Positions 37,459-47,827 of a stretch of 64,000 nt of DNA are shown in pieces (the first letter of the stretch is position 1; every line of letters begins with the position of its first letter). This DNA is from Yoonia ponticola (GTDB lineage: Bacteria > Pseudomonadota > Alphaproteobacteria > Rhodobacterales > Rhodobacteraceae), in assembly GCF_014199395.1 (NCBI RefSeq), contig NZ_JACIJM010000009.1:62001-126000 (forward strand), given 5' to 3'. The position numbers and the translations under genes are program-made. The notes beneath the pieces were generated by a model. That model made no database searches, had not been told where the DNA came from, and saw nothing but the letters and a program-made list of their open reading frames with translations.

Positions 37459-37985
37459 ATGTCGCCCGTCTCGCTATAGGAGGGATCATTGTGTCAGCCA
37501 TTGCTGCGGGCATCGCGCTCTATTATCTACAGGTTTACGCCTATTACGATGAAATCACGCTTCAGGTTGAAGATGTGCAAATGACATCGCTGTTTACCGG
37601 CGAACCAGAGCCAATAATGTTCGAAAACGTCAAGGCGATCGACAGCGACAGCAGCCCTGTGCGGTTCCGCGCCTGTTTTGATACGCCGCTTAGCTTTGGG
37701 TTGTTAACCGAAAGTTACGAGATTTACGATGCCGCTGAACCGCTAAACGCGCCCGGTTGGTTCGACTGTTTCCAGTCGGGTGAAATCGGGGCTGACTTGG
37801 TATCCGGCGTCGCCGTGGCGTTCCTTGGCGTCGAAAACATCCAATACGGCATCGACCGCGTGATCGCGGTATACCCCGATGGCCGCGCCTACGCTTGGCA
37901 CCAAATTAACGCATGTGGCGAGGTCGTTTTTGGCGGCAATCCGACACCTGAAAACTGCCCACCAGCCCCAGAAAGACTGCAATAA
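37455..37985 (+). CDS. Conserved membrane-anchored protein between glyQ and glyS
   Basis: A 176-residue protein with one N-terminal transmembrane helix (about 6-28) and a periplasmic domain with three or four cysteines ([27 protein letters not shown]). I recall a Rhodobacteraceae family of this type at this position (DUF6446-like), without known function. It overlaps glyQ by 4 nt and glyS by 1 nt (TAATG), so its translation is coupled to both synthetase subunits. Confidence 0.8.
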   Translation: MNVARLAIGGIIVSAIAAGIALYYLQVYAYYDEITLQVEDVQMTSLFTGEPEPIMFENVKAIDSDSSPVRFRACFDTPLSFGLLTESYEIYDAAEPLNAPGWFDCFQSGEIGADLVSGVAVAFLGVENIQYGIDRVIAVYPDGRAYAWHQINACGEVVFGGNPTPENCPPAPERLQ

Positions 37986-40033
37986 TGGCCGATCTTCTGA
38001 TTGAACTTTTTTCCGAAGAAATCCCAGCACGGATGCAGGCCAAGGCCGCAGCCGATCTACAGAAACTGGTGACGGACGGCTTGGTCGAGGCGGGCTTGAC
38101 CTACGCGGGCGCTGCTGCATTCTCGACACCACGCCGATTGGCGCTGTCATTAGAAGGGCTTACCGCAGAAAGCAAACCCGTGCGTGAAGAACGCAAAGGG
38201 CCAAGCACATCCGCGCCCGACAAGGCGCTTGACGGCTTCCTGCGTTCGACTGGCCTGACCAAAGACCAGCTCGAAGTGCGCGACGTCAAAAAAGGCCAAG
38301 TCTACTTTGCCGTGATCGAAAAACCGGGCCGGATGGCAGCGGATATCATCGCCGAAGTGCTGGAAAAAACGATCCGTACTTTCCCGTGGCCTAAGTCGAT
38401 GCGCTGGGGTGACGGTGCGCTGAAATGGGTGCGTCCGCTGCATTCAATCATCTGCATTCTAAGTGACGAGGCGGGTGTTGACGTCGTGCCGATGGACATC
38501 GACGGGATCAAAACCGGCAACCAGACACGCGGACACCGCTTTATGGCGCCAGATACGTTTTCTGTAACAAATTTCGATGATTACGAGGCGAAGTTAAAGC
38601 GCGCCAAGGTCGTGTTGCGTGCCGAAGAGCGTGCCGACATGATCTGGCATGACGCCATGAACCAAGCCTTTGCGCAGGGCCTTGAGATCGTAGAGGATCG
38701 CGGGTTGCTGTCCGAGGTTGCGAACCTTGTCGAATGGCCTGTGGTTTTGATGGGGACCATCGCGGATGATTTTCTTGGGATGCCGCCAGAGGTGCTGCAA
38801 ACGTCGATGAAGGATCATCAGAAATTCTTTTCCGTGCGTAATCCAAAGACAAACCGCATCGAACGCTTTGTAACTGTTGCAAATATCGAGACAGCGGACA
38901 GCGGTGCGACGATCCTTGAGGGCAACCAAAAGGTGCTTTTTGCGCGTCTGTCGGACGCGAAATTCTTTTGGGAAAATGACCTGCGCGTCGCCAAAGCGGG
39001 CATGGCGGAATGGACCGAAGGGCTGAAAGCCGTGACATTCCACAACAAGCTCGGCTCGCAATTTGATCGGGTCGAACGCATCACCGCACTCGCCCGTGAA
39101 ATCGCGCCTGCGGTTGGGGCCGATCCGGATGAGGCGGCAGAGGCCGCGCGTTTGGCCAAGGCCGATCTGCGGTCCGAAATGATCTATGAATTCCCTGAAT
39201 TACAAGGGCTTATGGGGCGCTATTACGCCAAATCTTCGGGGGCGTCTGACGCCGTGGCAGCGGCAGCGCAAGAGCATTACTCGCCGCTCGGCCCATCTGA
39301 CGACGTGCCAACTGCGCCGGTTTCTGTGGCCGTGGCTTTGGCGGATAAGCTGGATACGCTGACAGGTTTCTGGGCGATTGACGAGAAGCCGACAGGGTCA
39401 AAAGACCCGTTTGCGCTGCGGCGGTCTGCCTTGGGTGTCATTCGATTGGTTTTGAACAATGATCTGACATTGCCGCTGTTGAATGTGGCCGGTGAAAAAG
39501 AGTGGTCCGCGAACCTTCTCTCCTTCTTCCACGATCGCCTTAAAGTCTTCCTGAAAGACCAAGGCATCCGCAACGACATCATTGACGCGTGCATTGCGAT
39601 GCCGGGCAACGACGATCTGACGCTGCTTGTGAAACGGGCAAAGGCGTTGTCTGAGACGCTCAAAACCGACGACGGTGAAAACCTGTTGCAGGGCTTTAAA
39701 CGCGCCAACAACATCCTGACTCAAGCCGAAGAAAAAGACGGTGTGGAATACTCTTACGGGGCGGACTTAAAGTACGCAGAAGACGACAGCGAAAAGGCTT
39801 TGTTTGTCGCCCTCGACGCTGCAGACGCCGTGATCGCCCCCGCAATGGCGGCTGAAGATTTCAGCACCGCAATGACAGCGATGGCGAATTTGCGTGGCCC
39901 GATTGACGATTTCTTTACGAATGTGCAGGTAAATGCAGATGTGTCGTTGGTGCGTCGCAACCGTTTGAACTTGTTAAGCCGGATTAGAACCATCTGCCTA
40001 AGCGTGGCTGATCTAACTCTTATCGAGGGGTAA
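37985..40033 (+). CDS. glyS: Glycyl-tRNA synthetase beta subunit
   Basis: The 682-residue beta subunit provides tRNA recognition for the alpha2beta2 glycyl-tRNA synthetase. It opens with the family signature LLIELFSEEIPARMQAKA and contains an HD-like domain and a C-terminal anticodon-binding region (DALR-like). Length is normal. The start codon shares one base with the preceding stop (TAATG). Confidence 0.97.
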   Translation: MADLLIELFSEEIPARMQAKAAADLQKLVTDGLVEAGLTYAGAAAFSTPRRLALSLEGLTAESKPVREERKGPSTSAPDKALDGFLRSTGLTKDQLEVRDVKKGQVYFAVIEKPGRMAADIIAEVLEKTIRTFPWPKSMRWGDGALKWVRPLHSIICILSDEAGVDVVPMDIDGIKTGNQTRGHRFMAPDTFSVTNFDDYEAKLKRAKVVLRAEERADMIWHDAMNQAFAQGLEIVEDRGLLSEVANLVEWPVVLMGTIADDFLGMPPEVLQTSMKDHQKFFSVRNPKTNRIERFVTVANIETADSGATILEGNQKVLFARLSDAKFFWENDLRVAKAGMAEWTEGLKAVTFHNKLGSQFDRVERITALAREIAPAVGADPDEAAEAARLAKADLRSEMIYEFPELQGLMGRYYAKSSGASDAVAAAAQEHYSPLGPSDDVPTAPVSVAVALADKLDTLTGFWAIDEKPTGSKDPFALRRSALGVIRLVLNNDLTLPLLNVAGEKEWSANLLSFFHDRLKVFLKDQGIRNDIIDACIAMPGNDDLTLLVKRAKALSETLKTDDGENLLQGFKRANNILTQAEEKDGVEYSYGADLKYAEDDSEKALFVALDAADAVIAPAMAAEDFSTAMTAMANLRGPIDDFFTNVQVNADVSLVRRNRLNLLSRIRTICLSVADLTLIEG

Positions 40034-40066
40034 TTTAGGGATTCTAGTAAGAATGCTTTACCTTTA

Positions 40067-40081
40067 AGGGGTAGAGCCCCT
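40067..40081 (+). promoter_or_regulatory. Hairpin that covers the Shine-Dalgarno of the PPDK-like gene
   Basis: AGGGG-TAGAG-CCCCT ends directly before the ATG at 40082. The 5' arm is the ribosome-binding site (AAGGGG), so folding would hide it. This could be a translational control or a chance structure. Confidence 0.4.
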
Positions 40082-42667
40082 ATGCTGCGTGTGAATATAA
40101 GGATTGCCGCAGTGCAGCAAGTTGCTAGGTTTCAGTCAATCACCTTGATCACGCCAACAGCCGCGATTGCTGCTGACGCGCATGGTGGCCGCGCAAAATG
40201 TCTGCAACGTCTGGTGCGTCTCGACCTACCCGTGCCGAAAACGATTGCGCTGTCTTTTGATGCGGTCAGCCAAATCGCCAAAGGGCAGATGCCCGACATG
40301 GCGGGGATACTTGCGCCGTTTGGCTATGACCCGCTTTTGTCGATCCGGCCATCTAGCCAAGATCCCGATTGGGGCGGTCCGGGCGCGATTTTAAATATTG
40401 GTATGAACCCGTCGCAACACCGTCGTTTGTGTGACCGTATGGGCGAGCCTGCGGCGACGCGGCTTTATTTACGATTTGTTCAATCTTATGCGGTACACGT
40501 GCATAGGCTTGATCCTGAGGCGTTTGATTTTCCTGATTGCACCGACTCTGAGGCGCTAAAACGGTCGCTAGAAGCCTATGAATTTGAGGCGGACGAGGCG
40601 TTTCCTGACGATCCTGCCGTTCAATTGGCCGAGGCGTTGCGGTCGATGGCGCGTGCTTGGGACGGCACGTCGGCGCGGCTCTTGCGAGAGGCCAAAGGTG
40701 CGCCTGCGGATGCGGGGCTCGGGCTAGTTGTGCAAGCAATGGCGATGGGTCTGGGCGATGGTGAATGTGGCGCTGGCGTTATTCAGTACGTCAACAGCAA
40801 CACCGGGATGCCACAGGTGACAGGACGCTATGTTGCGCAAAGCTTGCGTCGTCAGGCGTTGATCGATGCAGACAACGCGATTTATTTGACGCGGGACAAG
40901 AGGGGACCATCGCTAGAGGACCGGTCGCCGGCGGTCTTTGAGCAGTTGATCGCGATTGGTGATATCTGTCGGCGCACGTTACGCGAAGAAATGGCCGTGG
41001 AATTCACGATTGAATCCGGCACGTTATGGATTTTGGATGCTGTGCGCGTCCCGCGTGCGTCGCAAGCCGCTGTGCGCATTGCTGTGGCGCTGGCCTGCGA
41101 CGAGATTATTCCGCGCGAAGAGGCTGTCATGCGTATTCAGCCAACGGCCTTGACCGAATTGCTTCACCGTCAGGTTGATCCACGCGCGCAGCGCGACATT
41201 ATTGTGAAAGGTATCGCGGCTAGCCCAGGTGCCGCGACAGGTCGGATCGTGTTCACCTCGAACGATGCGCAGGCTAGTGCCGCGCGGGGCGAAGGCTGCA
41301 TTTTGGTGCGTCGCGAAACGACGCCTGAAGATATTCGCGGCATGCACGCGGCACACGCGGTTTTGACGATGCGCGGTGGGATTACGAGCCACGCCGCTGT
41401 AATTGGACGGGGTTTGGGGTTGCCTTGTGTGGTTGGCGCATCCGCTTTGATTATTGACCGCAAAGAGGGCTGCATCGTCGCCGCAGATGGCCGAAAATTC
41501 GCCGAAGGTGAGATCATTACAGTCGATGGCACGACCGGCGAAGTCTTGGTTGGTGCACCCGTAATGGTTGAGGCTGCGTTGGATGATGCGTTCCAGACGT
41601 TACTGCAATGGGCCGATGATGTGCGCGATATTGGCGTTCGCGCGAATGCCGACACGCCTGACGATGCGCAAACTGCCCGCAATTTCGCGGCTGAGGGCAT
41701 CGGGCTTTGCCGCACTGAGCACATGTTCTTTTCCGGCGACCGTTTGGGCGTGATGCGTGAGATGATCTTTGCCGATAACGCCGATGATCGTCGCGCTGTC
41801 TTGGATCGTTTGATGCCAATGCAACGCGCTGATTTTGCAGCGTTATTTGAGATTATGGCAGGCTTGCCCGTGTGCATCCGTCTGTTCGACCCGCCGCTTC
41901 ACGAATTTTTACCATCGGACAAAGCGGGTTTGCGCGACCTGTCAGAGCAATTGGCGCTGCCCGTCGCCAAGGTAACCGAACGCGTCGCCGCATTGGCCGA
42001 ATATAACCCTATGTTGGGGATGCGCGGCGTGCGGTTGGGGATCGCGATCCCTGAAATCTACGAAATGCAGGCCCGCGCGATTTTCGAGGCAACTGTCGAT
42101 GCCAATAAAAACGGGGCAGGGGTTGTGCCTGAGATCATGATCCCCGTGGTCAGCGCGATGCGCGAAGTCGAATTAGTGAAGTCCCGTATCGACGCGGTGG
42201 CTGCATCGGTGCGGACCTGCCGGAAATACGACTTTGAATATCGTCTTGGCGTGATGGTCGAGACGCCACGCGCCGCGTTGCGGGCCGAAGATATCGCACA
42301 ACACGCCGAATTCCTGTCCTTTGGCACAAATGATTTAACGCAGATGACCTACGGGTTGTCGCGCGATGACGCGGGGCGCTTCATGTCGGCTTATGTGCAG
42401 CAGGGCGTTTACGCCGAAGATCCGTTTCACAGTCTCGATATTGAAGGTGTAGGTGAATTGCTATCGATTGGTGCTGAACGCGGACGCAAGGGGCGTAGCA
42501 ATATCACCCTATCGTTGTGCGGTGAGCATGGCGGCACACGTTCTGCGATAGATTTTTGTCGTAAGCAAGGTTTTGACTACGTGTCTTGTTCGCCATTCCG
42601 CGTTCCGGGTGCGCGACTTTCCGCCGCGCAGTTGACGTTAATCGACAAGATGAAACCCGCTATCTAG
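40082..42667 (+). CDS. PPDK/PEP-synthase-like protein with degenerate ATP-binding half
   Basis: The 861-residue protein aligns by eye with pyruvate, phosphate dikinase. The central phosphohistidine domain is intact (GGITSHAAV, His437), as is the C-terminal PEP/pyruvate barrel (CRTEHMFF, FGTNDLTQMTYGLSRDD and the catalytic cysteine in CGEHGG). The N-terminal ATP-grasp part is divergent: SVRSGA-MPGMMDT reads SIRPSSQDPDWGGPGA (about 87-102), and the ATP-phosphate-binding LQTR reads LDAV (about 318-321). It may therefore have lost ATP-dependent phosphorylation. It lies 48 bp after glyS. Confidence 0.8.
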   Translation: MLRVNIRIAAVQQVARFQSITLITPTAAIAADAHGGRAKCLQRLVRLDLPVPKTIALSFDAVSQIAKGQMPDMAGILAPFGYDPLLSIRPSSQDPDWGGPGAILNIGMNPSQHRRLCDRMGEPAATRLYLRFVQSYAVHVHRLDPEAFDFPDCTDSEALKRSLEAYEFEADEAFPDDPAVQLAEALRSMARAWDGTSARLLREAKGAPADAGLGLVVQAMAMGLGDGECGAGVIQYVNSNTGMPQVTGRYVAQSLRRQALIDADNAIYLTRDKRGPSLEDRSPAVFEQLIAIGDICRRTLREEMAVEFTIESGTLWILDAVRVPRASQAAVRIAVALACDEIIPREEAVMRIQPTALTELLHRQVDPRAQRDIIVKGIAASPGAATGRIVFTSNDAQASAARGEGCILVRRETTPEDIRGMHAAHAVLTMRGGITSHAAVIGRGLGLPCVVGASALIIDRKEGCIVAADGRKFAEGEIITVDGTTGEVLVGAPVMVEAALDDAFQTLLQWADDVRDIGVRANADTPDDAQTARNFAAEGIGLCRTEHMFFSGDRLGVMREMIFADNADDRRAVLDRLMPMQRADFAALFEIMAGLPVCIRLFDPPLHEFLPSDKAGLRDLSEQLALPVAKVTERVAALAEYNPMLGMRGVRLGIAIPEIYEMQARAIFEATVDANKNGAGVVPEIMIPVVSAMREVELVKSRIDAVAASVRTCRKYDFEYRLGVMVETPRAALRAEDIAQHAEFLSFGTNDLTQMTYGLSRDDAGRFMSAYVQQGVYAEDPFHSLDIEGVGELLSIGAERGRKGRSNITLSLCGEHGGTRSAIDFCRKQGFDYVSCSPFRVPGARLSAAQLTLIDKMKPAI

Positions 42668-42838
42668 GCGAAATCTGCCCGAACTCTACACGATCTGCCT
42701 CTGCATTGTTGCATTTATGGTAACTGGCCAAATGCCGCTTAGTGCGGGGTTGCCGCTGGGGTAGACTCATCAATCTTGATCACTTAGAGGGGCAGCGCTT
42801 GCGTGGGGCTGGACCACGTGCAACGCGATGGGGTCGCG

Positions 42839-43513
42839 ATGAAACTGGGTTTTGGACGTATTTTGCCGGCTGTCAGCTTGGCTTTGGTGGTGTTGTCGGG
42901 TCAAGCCGCATCAGCACAGGATGTTTTGGCAAGCCGCTTGGGCGCGCTCTTGGGGCAGGAAAGACAGGCCCTCGCAGTGATCCCTGATGTGCGATTGGCC
43001 GCGTTAACCACGCTACCGCCCGCCGCACAACGCAACGTCCGCACCGCAGCACGCTCTGTCGACTATAACAACGCCTACCTGACCAGCCTGCCCACAGCGT
43101 CCGGCGGTCCACAGTGGAAATGCCTGTCCGAAGCGCTTTATTTCGAAGCCCGCGGCGAAACTGCCCAAGGTCTTTTCGCCGTCGCCGAAGTCATCATGAA
43201 CCGCGTCGACAGCTCTGATTATCCCAACTCTTTATGTGGCGTCATTAATCAGGGAACTGGCCGTAAATATGCATGCCAGTTTACTTACACCTGCGATGGC
43301 CGCCCCGAAGTGATCTCTGAACCCGCGTCATGGCGCAGGGTTGGCAAGGTCGCACGTTTGTTGATCGACGGCGCTGATCGCACCTTGACCGACGGTGCCA
43401 CGCATTACCACACAACGGCTGTGAACCCGTCATGGGCGCGCGTTTTCCCACGCACCGCGAGCTACGGCGTTCATCGGTTCTACCGCCAGCCGACACGAAC
43501 AGCGTCAAACTAA
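42839..43513 (+). CDS. SleB-type cell wall hydrolase
   Basis: A 224-residue secreted protein with a signal peptide (cleavage after ASA, about residue 26) and a C-terminal Hydrolase_2/SleB domain beginning near residue 97. It shows the catalytic glutamate context [10 protein letters not shown] and later the [12 protein letters not shown] motif. Such proteins cleave peptidoglycan glycan strands in spore cortex or, in Gram-negatives, the sacculus. The start at 42839 is chosen so that the signal peptide begins the protein; the frame is open upstream. Confidence 0.88.
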   Translation: MKLGFGRILPAVSLALVVLSGQAASAQDVLASRLGALLGQERQALAVIPDVRLAALTTLPPAAQRNVRTAARSVDYNNAYLTSLPTASGGPQWKCLSEALYFEARGETAQGLFAVAEVIMNRVDSSDYPNSLCGVINQGTGRKYACQFTYTCDGRPEVISEPASWRRVGKVARLLIDGADRTLTDGATHYHTTAVNPSWARVFPRTASYGVHRFYRQPTRTASN

Positions 43514-43610
43514 AGCGTCGGATGGCTGCGGGAAACTGCCGCCAACGACGACCTTGTGAGACCGGCCTTGTGCTAGTATTCCGCCTGTAACACGCGCGGA
43601 AAGGCACCAC

Positions 43611-44525
43611 ATGACCAATGATATTCATCTCGCGTTCGCGCATCCGTCTGAACGGGCGGCTGCCAGCGCGGACGTGCCATATGACCGGATTTCCCTGCGC
43701 GATTATACTGTTGAGGTCGAGATCGGCGCGTTTCAACTGGAACGCGGCACGTTGCAACGCGTGCGGTTTAACGTTGTTGTCGAGGTTTTGCCGCTGACCG
43801 GGCCGATTGACGATGATGTGGACCGCATCCTGTCCTACGACCGCGTGACTGAAGCGATTGGTGTGGAATTGCAGGCCGAACGGATCAATCTGTTAGAGAC
43901 GCTTGCTGCGCGTGTGGCTGAACGTATTTTGTTGGAACCACAAGCCGAGCGGGTTTTCGTGCGGATCGAAAAGCTGGATCGTGGGCCGTTCTCATTGGGG
44001 GTCGAGATTGTACGCGCCCGTGATGGTAGCACGCCTGCCGCGCAGGAACATATCGAGGCGCCGCACCCTTGCGTTGTGTACTTGTCAAACGATGCGATCA
44101 ATTCCGCGCATTTGAAAGGCTGGATCGATCAGTTCGCGGGGCAGGACGCGCCGTTGATCTTATGCGTTGGTACGGGCGATTTGCCTGTGGCCGCGACGGG
44201 ACATGCGATGACGCAACGCCGGATTGATCTGCTAGCGATTGAGCAGAATGCGTGGGTTTTGGCGTCGCAGGATCATCGCTGCAAAGTTGTCGAGACGCGG
44301 ACAGAGTTGGATTGGGCGATGAAAAACGACCAAATCTGCATCTGGGCGCCGTCGAAAATGGTTTTGGACGCGGTGGATGGCCCGTCCACATCGGCGCGTG
44401 ATGCACTCGCCTTGGTCAGTTGGTTCGCCACGGACATCAAAGCCGCAGAGTTATGCGTGATCGGGGCCGCGGCACCTGAGGCGACCATGCCGACGCGATC
44501 CATCGCAATAGGGGACGTGATTTGA
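43611..44525 (+). CDS. folB: Dihydroneopterin aldolase fused to an uncharacterised C-terminal domain
   Basis: A 304-residue protein. Residues 20-130 are a FolB domain (starting DRISLRDYTVEVEIGAF, with LLETLAARVAERIL in the middle), which cleaves dihydroneopterin in folate synthesis. Residues about 135-304 are an additional domain I cannot assign; it looks alpha/beta with hydrophobic strands such as CVVYLSND and LILCVGTG. It starts with a strong ribosome site (GGAAAGG). Its stop overlaps folP's start (TGATG), so folB-folP-glmM form one operon. Confidence 0.88.
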   Translation: MTNDIHLAFAHPSERAAASADVPYDRISLRDYTVEVEIGAFQLERGTLQRVRFNVVVEVLPLTGPIDDDVDRILSYDRVTEAIGVELQAERINLLETLAARVAERILLEPQAERVFVRIEKLDRGPFSLGVEIVRARDGSTPAAQEHIEAPHPCVVYLSNDAINSAHLKGWIDQFAGQDAPLILCVGTGDLPVAATGHAMTQRRIDLLAIEQNAWVLASQDHRCKVVETRTELDWAMKNDQICIWAPSKMVLDAVDGPSTSARDALALVSWFATDIKAAELCVIGAAAPEATMPTRSIAIGDVI

Positions 44526-45532
44526 TGTATATTCAACCGATCCCGCAGACGACAGCCTATGAAGACGCATTGCGGTTGGGTGGTAGCAGTTGGCTGTTTG
44601 CCGAAACGGCGTTGGTGCGTGATCGGGGCGAGAGCGGTGAAGAAGTCTTGGTCGAGGATCTGACCGCCGATCAGCAAACGCGGATCAGTAGACAACGCGC
44701 GACGATTTGCGGGCTGACGCTGGACGTGCCGCGCATCATGGGCATTTTGAACGTGACGCCGGATAGTTTCTCGGATGGCGGCACGATCGCATCGGTGGCA
44801 GAGGCGGTGGATCGCGCGAAGATCATGGCGCAAGATGCTGATATCATTGATATTGGTGGCGAAAGCACACGACCAGGTGCTACCGAGGTTTCGATCAAAG
44901 ACGAGATCAACCGCACGGCGCCCGTGATCCGCGCGATCCGCGATGCGGGTATTACGACGCCAATTTCCATCGACACGCGTAAGGCGCTAGTGGCGCGTGC
45001 GGCATTGGAAGCGGGCGCGAACATGGTAAACGACGTGTCCGCGATGCGCTTTGACCCCGAGATTGCAGGTGTTGCCGCTGATGCTGACTGTCCGATTTGC
45101 TTGATGCATTCGCAAGGGCTGCCCGACACGATGCAGGACAACCCCGATTACGCGGATGTGGTGTTTGACGTCTTTGACCACCTTGCCGCGCAAATTGCCG
45201 TGGCCGAAGCGGCAGGTATCCGCCGTGAAAACCTCATTACCGACCCCGGCATCGGCTTTGGTAAGACTTTGCAACATAACTTGAGCTTGGTGCGTGACCT
45301 CGCCATTTACCATGACCTTGGTTTGCCGATACTATTGGGTGCGTCACGAAAACGGTTTATTGGGACAATTTCGGGCGAAGATGATGCCGCGCAGCGTCTG
45401 GGAGGATCAATCGCGGTGGCATTGCATGGGGCGGCGCAAGGTGCGCAGATTTTACGTGTCCATGATGTGAAACAAACAAAGCAGGCGTTAAGTCTGCAAT
45501 TAGCATTAAATGGGGCAGTTCATTATGGTTGA
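44525..45532 (+). CDS. folP: Dihydropteroate synthase
   Basis: The 335-residue TIM-barrel enzyme condenses dihydropterin pyrophosphate with p-aminobenzoate. Signature segments are [15 protein letters not shown] (about 73-87), [17 protein letters not shown] and [11 protein letters not shown]. The N-terminal 65 residues before the barrel are longer than in E. coli FolP. It overlaps folB by one base and glmM by 8 bp. It is the target of sulfonamides. Confidence 0.96.
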   Translation: MYIQPIPQTTAYEDALRLGGSSWLFAETALVRDRGESGEEVLVEDLTADQQTRISRQRATICGLTLDVPRIMGILNVTPDSFSDGGTIASVAEAVDRAKIMAQDADIIDIGGESTRPGATEVSIKDEINRTAPVIRAIRDAGITTPISIDTRKALVARAALEAGANMVNDVSAMRFDPEIAGVAADADCPICLMHSQGLPDTMQDNPDYADVVFDVFDHLAAQIAVAEAAGIRRENLITDPGIGFGKTLQHNLSLVRDLAIYHDLGLPILLGASRKRFIGTISGEDDAAQRLGGSIAVALHGAAQGAQILRVHDVKQTKQALSLQLALNGAVHYG

Positions 45533-46871
45533 GAAACTCTTTGGCACCGACGGTGTGCGCGGCACGGCGAATATTCATCCGATGACCGCTGAAATGGCGT
45601 TGAAAATCGGGGCCGCCGCAGGGCGCTATTTCCGCAACGACGGCTCGAATGGCCACCGCGTCGTGATCGGCAAGGACACGCGACTATCCGGCTATATGTT
45701 TGAAAATGCGTTAACGGCGGGGCTGACATCGACAGGCATGAACGTGCTGCTGCTTGGGCCTGTGCCGACGCCTGCGGTTGGTATGTTGACCACGTCGATG
45801 CGGGCTGATGTCGGGATTATGATTTCCGCTAGCCACAATCCGCACCACGACAACGGCATTAAATTCTTTGGGCCGGACGGGTTCAAGCTGTCCGATGAGG
45901 CGCAAGCCGAGATTGAACGGCTTGTCGCAAACGATATCGAACCTGCGCAAGCCGTGAACATTGGCCGCGCAAAACGGATTGACGACGGGCGGTTCCGCTA
46001 TGCTGAACGGGTGAAAAGCACGTTCCCGTCGGGAATGCGTCTTGATGGGTTGAAGGTTGTCATCGACTGCGCAAACGGGGCCGCGCACCGCGTTGCACCC
46101 GAAGTGTTGTGGGAAATGGGCGCGACCGTGATCCCTGTCGGTGTCACGCCAAACGGCTATAATATTAACGATGGTTGCGGGTCGACGCATCCGACATTGG
46201 CTGCCGAAACCATCGTATCGCATGGCGCGGACGTGGGGATTTGCCTTGATGGCGATGCGGACCGTGTGATGATTTTGGACGAAACGGGCAAGGTCGCGGA
46301 CGGCGATCAATTGATGGCATTGATGGCGTCGCGCTGGTCCGCCGAAGGACGCCTGCGCGGCGACACATTGGTCGCGACGGTTATGTCGAACCTCGGTTTG
46401 GAGCGGTATTTGACGGGTAAGGGCCTGCACCTTGAACGCACGGCCGTTGGCGACCGCTATGTCGTCGAGGCGATGCGCGAGAAAGGGTTCAACCTTGGTG
46501 GGGAGCAATCCGGTCACATCGTGATGACTGATTATGCGACCACGGGCGATGGATTACTAGCTGGGATTCAGTTCCTTGCGGCGATGATCGACAGCGGTAA
46601 AAAAGCCAGCGAATTGACGCAAAGCTTTGAAACTGTTCCGCAAATGCTAAAAAACGTGCGCTATGCGGCGGGCCAAGACCCGTTGACGGCTGCGAATGTA
46701 ACGGGCGCAATCGCCGATGCCGAGACCAAGCTGATCGGCAAGGGGCGGTTGTTGATCCGAAAATCGGGCACCGAACCACTGGTGCGGGTTATGGCAGAAT
46801 GCGAAGATCCTGATTTGCTCGCAGAGGTTGTGGACGGGATCGTGGCCGAAGTCGAAGCGGCGGCGTCTTGA
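45525..46871 (+). CDS. glmM: Phosphoglucosamine mutase
   Basis: The 448-residue enzyme interconverts glucosamine-6-P and glucosamine-1-P for UDP-GlcNAc synthesis (peptidoglycan and LPS). It starts with [13 protein letters not shown]. The phosphoserine loop is [14 protein letters not shown] (about 97-110), the metal loop is DGDADRV and the C-terminal sugar-phosphate loop is [12 protein letters not shown]. Its start lies inside the folP end, so it is translationally coupled. The hairpin element copy B follows. Confidence 0.97.
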   Translation: MVEKLFGTDGVRGTANIHPMTAEMALKIGAAAGRYFRNDGSNGHRVVIGKDTRLSGYMFENALTAGLTSTGMNVLLLGPVPTPAVGMLTTSMRADVGIMISASHNPHHDNGIKFFGPDGFKLSDEAQAEIERLVANDIEPAQAVNIGRAKRIDDGRFRYAERVKSTFPSGMRLDGLKVVIDCANGAAHRVAPEVLWEMGATVIPVGVTPNGYNINDGCGSTHPTLAAETIVSHGADVGICLDGDADRVMILDETGKVADGDQLMALMASRWSAEGRLRGDTLVATVMSNLGLERYLTGKGLHLERTAVGDRYVVEAMREKGFNLGGEQSGHIVMTDYATTGDGLLAGIQFLAAMIDSGKKASELTQSFETVPQMLKNVRYAAGQDPLTAANVTGAIADAETKLIGKGRLLIRKSGTEPLVRVMAECEDPDLLAEVVDGIVAEVEAAAS

Positions 46872-46883
46872 TCTGCGGTTTGG

Positions 46884-46932
46884 TTGGGGGCTAGCCCCCA
46901 ATCCCCCAGGATTTAGAAAAGTCAAAGAAGCT
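46884..46932. terminator. Hairpin element copy B (bidirectional terminator)
   Basis: TTGGGGGCTAGCCCCCAA is a perfect 18-nt palindrome, followed by CCCCCAGGATTTAG and AAAAGTCAAAGAAGCT. It lies 12 bp after the glmM stop and overlaps the stop of the convergent transporter gene. The same layout occurs at 20831-20880. It likely terminates both genes. Confidence 0.65.
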
Positions 46933-47827
46933 AGGACCAGAGGCGTTTGAGGCTGTTGAATTGGCTGATTGCGAGGCCGATGAGGATCAGCGCGAGGGCT
47001 GCGAAGAACCGCAAGGGTAGGGTCTCGCTGAGGACGATCGCCCCGAATATCATTGACCAAACAGGGACTTGGTAGTTCACGAGCGTCATAAACACAGCGC
47101 CGGCGCTGCGGATTGTGAAGACCCGTAGCAAAGCCGCGAGGGCTGTCGGAACAAAGCCCAAAAAGATGATTGCGAGCGTGCTGCGGGTGTCTGCAATGAC
47201 GGGAATGCCTTCGACGATGAGCATCGCCGGGATCAGTGTGATCATACCGATAATCATCAGGATCGTGGCCATTGTGATGGAATCGATGGGCGGGCAACGG
47301 CGTGTCATCACGCTAGAGATCGCATAGGAGAGTGCGGCAGCGACGCAGGCCAGTTGCCCCAGCGGTTCCCATCCAGAGCCGATGCGTAGCACTGACGGAC
47401 CGATCAATACCACTGCGCCGATAAAGCCCAAGGTTACGCCTGTGAGGTTGCGTTTTGTCATAACCTCGTCAGAGAAAAGATGTGATAATGGCAGTACAAA
47501 CAACGGGATAGCCGCCATTGAGATACCTGCGAAGGCCGATGGCACATATTGCTGGCCCCAACTGAGCATCGCAAACGGAAGTGCGGTGTTCATCACGCCG
47601 ATCACAAGCAGATACTTGATCAATGGCGCGGAAAATTGCGGTATCGGGCTGCGCATCGCGACCATAATACCGATGAGCGCCAGTGACCCAAGCGTGGTTC
47701 GCGCGGTGGCAACGGTCAACGGGCCGTAGCCTTCGAGGGCGATGGAAACGACCATAAAGGTGCCGCCCCAGATCAGTCCGAGGGCGAAAATAGAAAGCCA
47801 GTTGGATTTGCTCGGTTGGATGGTCAC
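46931..47827 (-). CDS. EamA/DMT-family transporter
   Basis: A 298-residue inner-membrane protein with ten predicted helices in two EamA repeats (for example ALGLIWGGTFMVVSIALE at the start). It is a metabolite or drug exporter class with unknown substrate. The start is GTG with AAAGGC upstream. It converges with glmM and is divergent from the predicted hydrolase. It is not closely similar to the other DMT protein in this window. Confidence 0.88.
   Translation of the reverse strand: MTIQPSKSNWLSIFALGLIWGGTFMVVSIALEGYGPLTVATARTTLGSLALIGIMVAMRSPIPQFSAPLIKYLLVIGVMNTALPFAMLSWGQQYVPSAFAGISMAAIPLFVLPLSHLFSDEVMTKRNLTGVTLGFIGAVVLIGPSVLRIGSGWEPLGQLACVAAALSYAISSVMTRRCPPIDSITMATILMIIGMITLIPAMLIVEGIPVIADTRSTLAIIFLGFVPTALAALLRVFTIRSAGAVFMTLVNYQVPVWSMIFGAIVLSETLPLRFFAALALILIGLAISQFNSLKRLWS

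Noticed and set aside
45711..46517. A 268-codon open frame antisense to glmM
   Set aside because: Shadow of glmM with an Arg/His-rich translation and no motifs.
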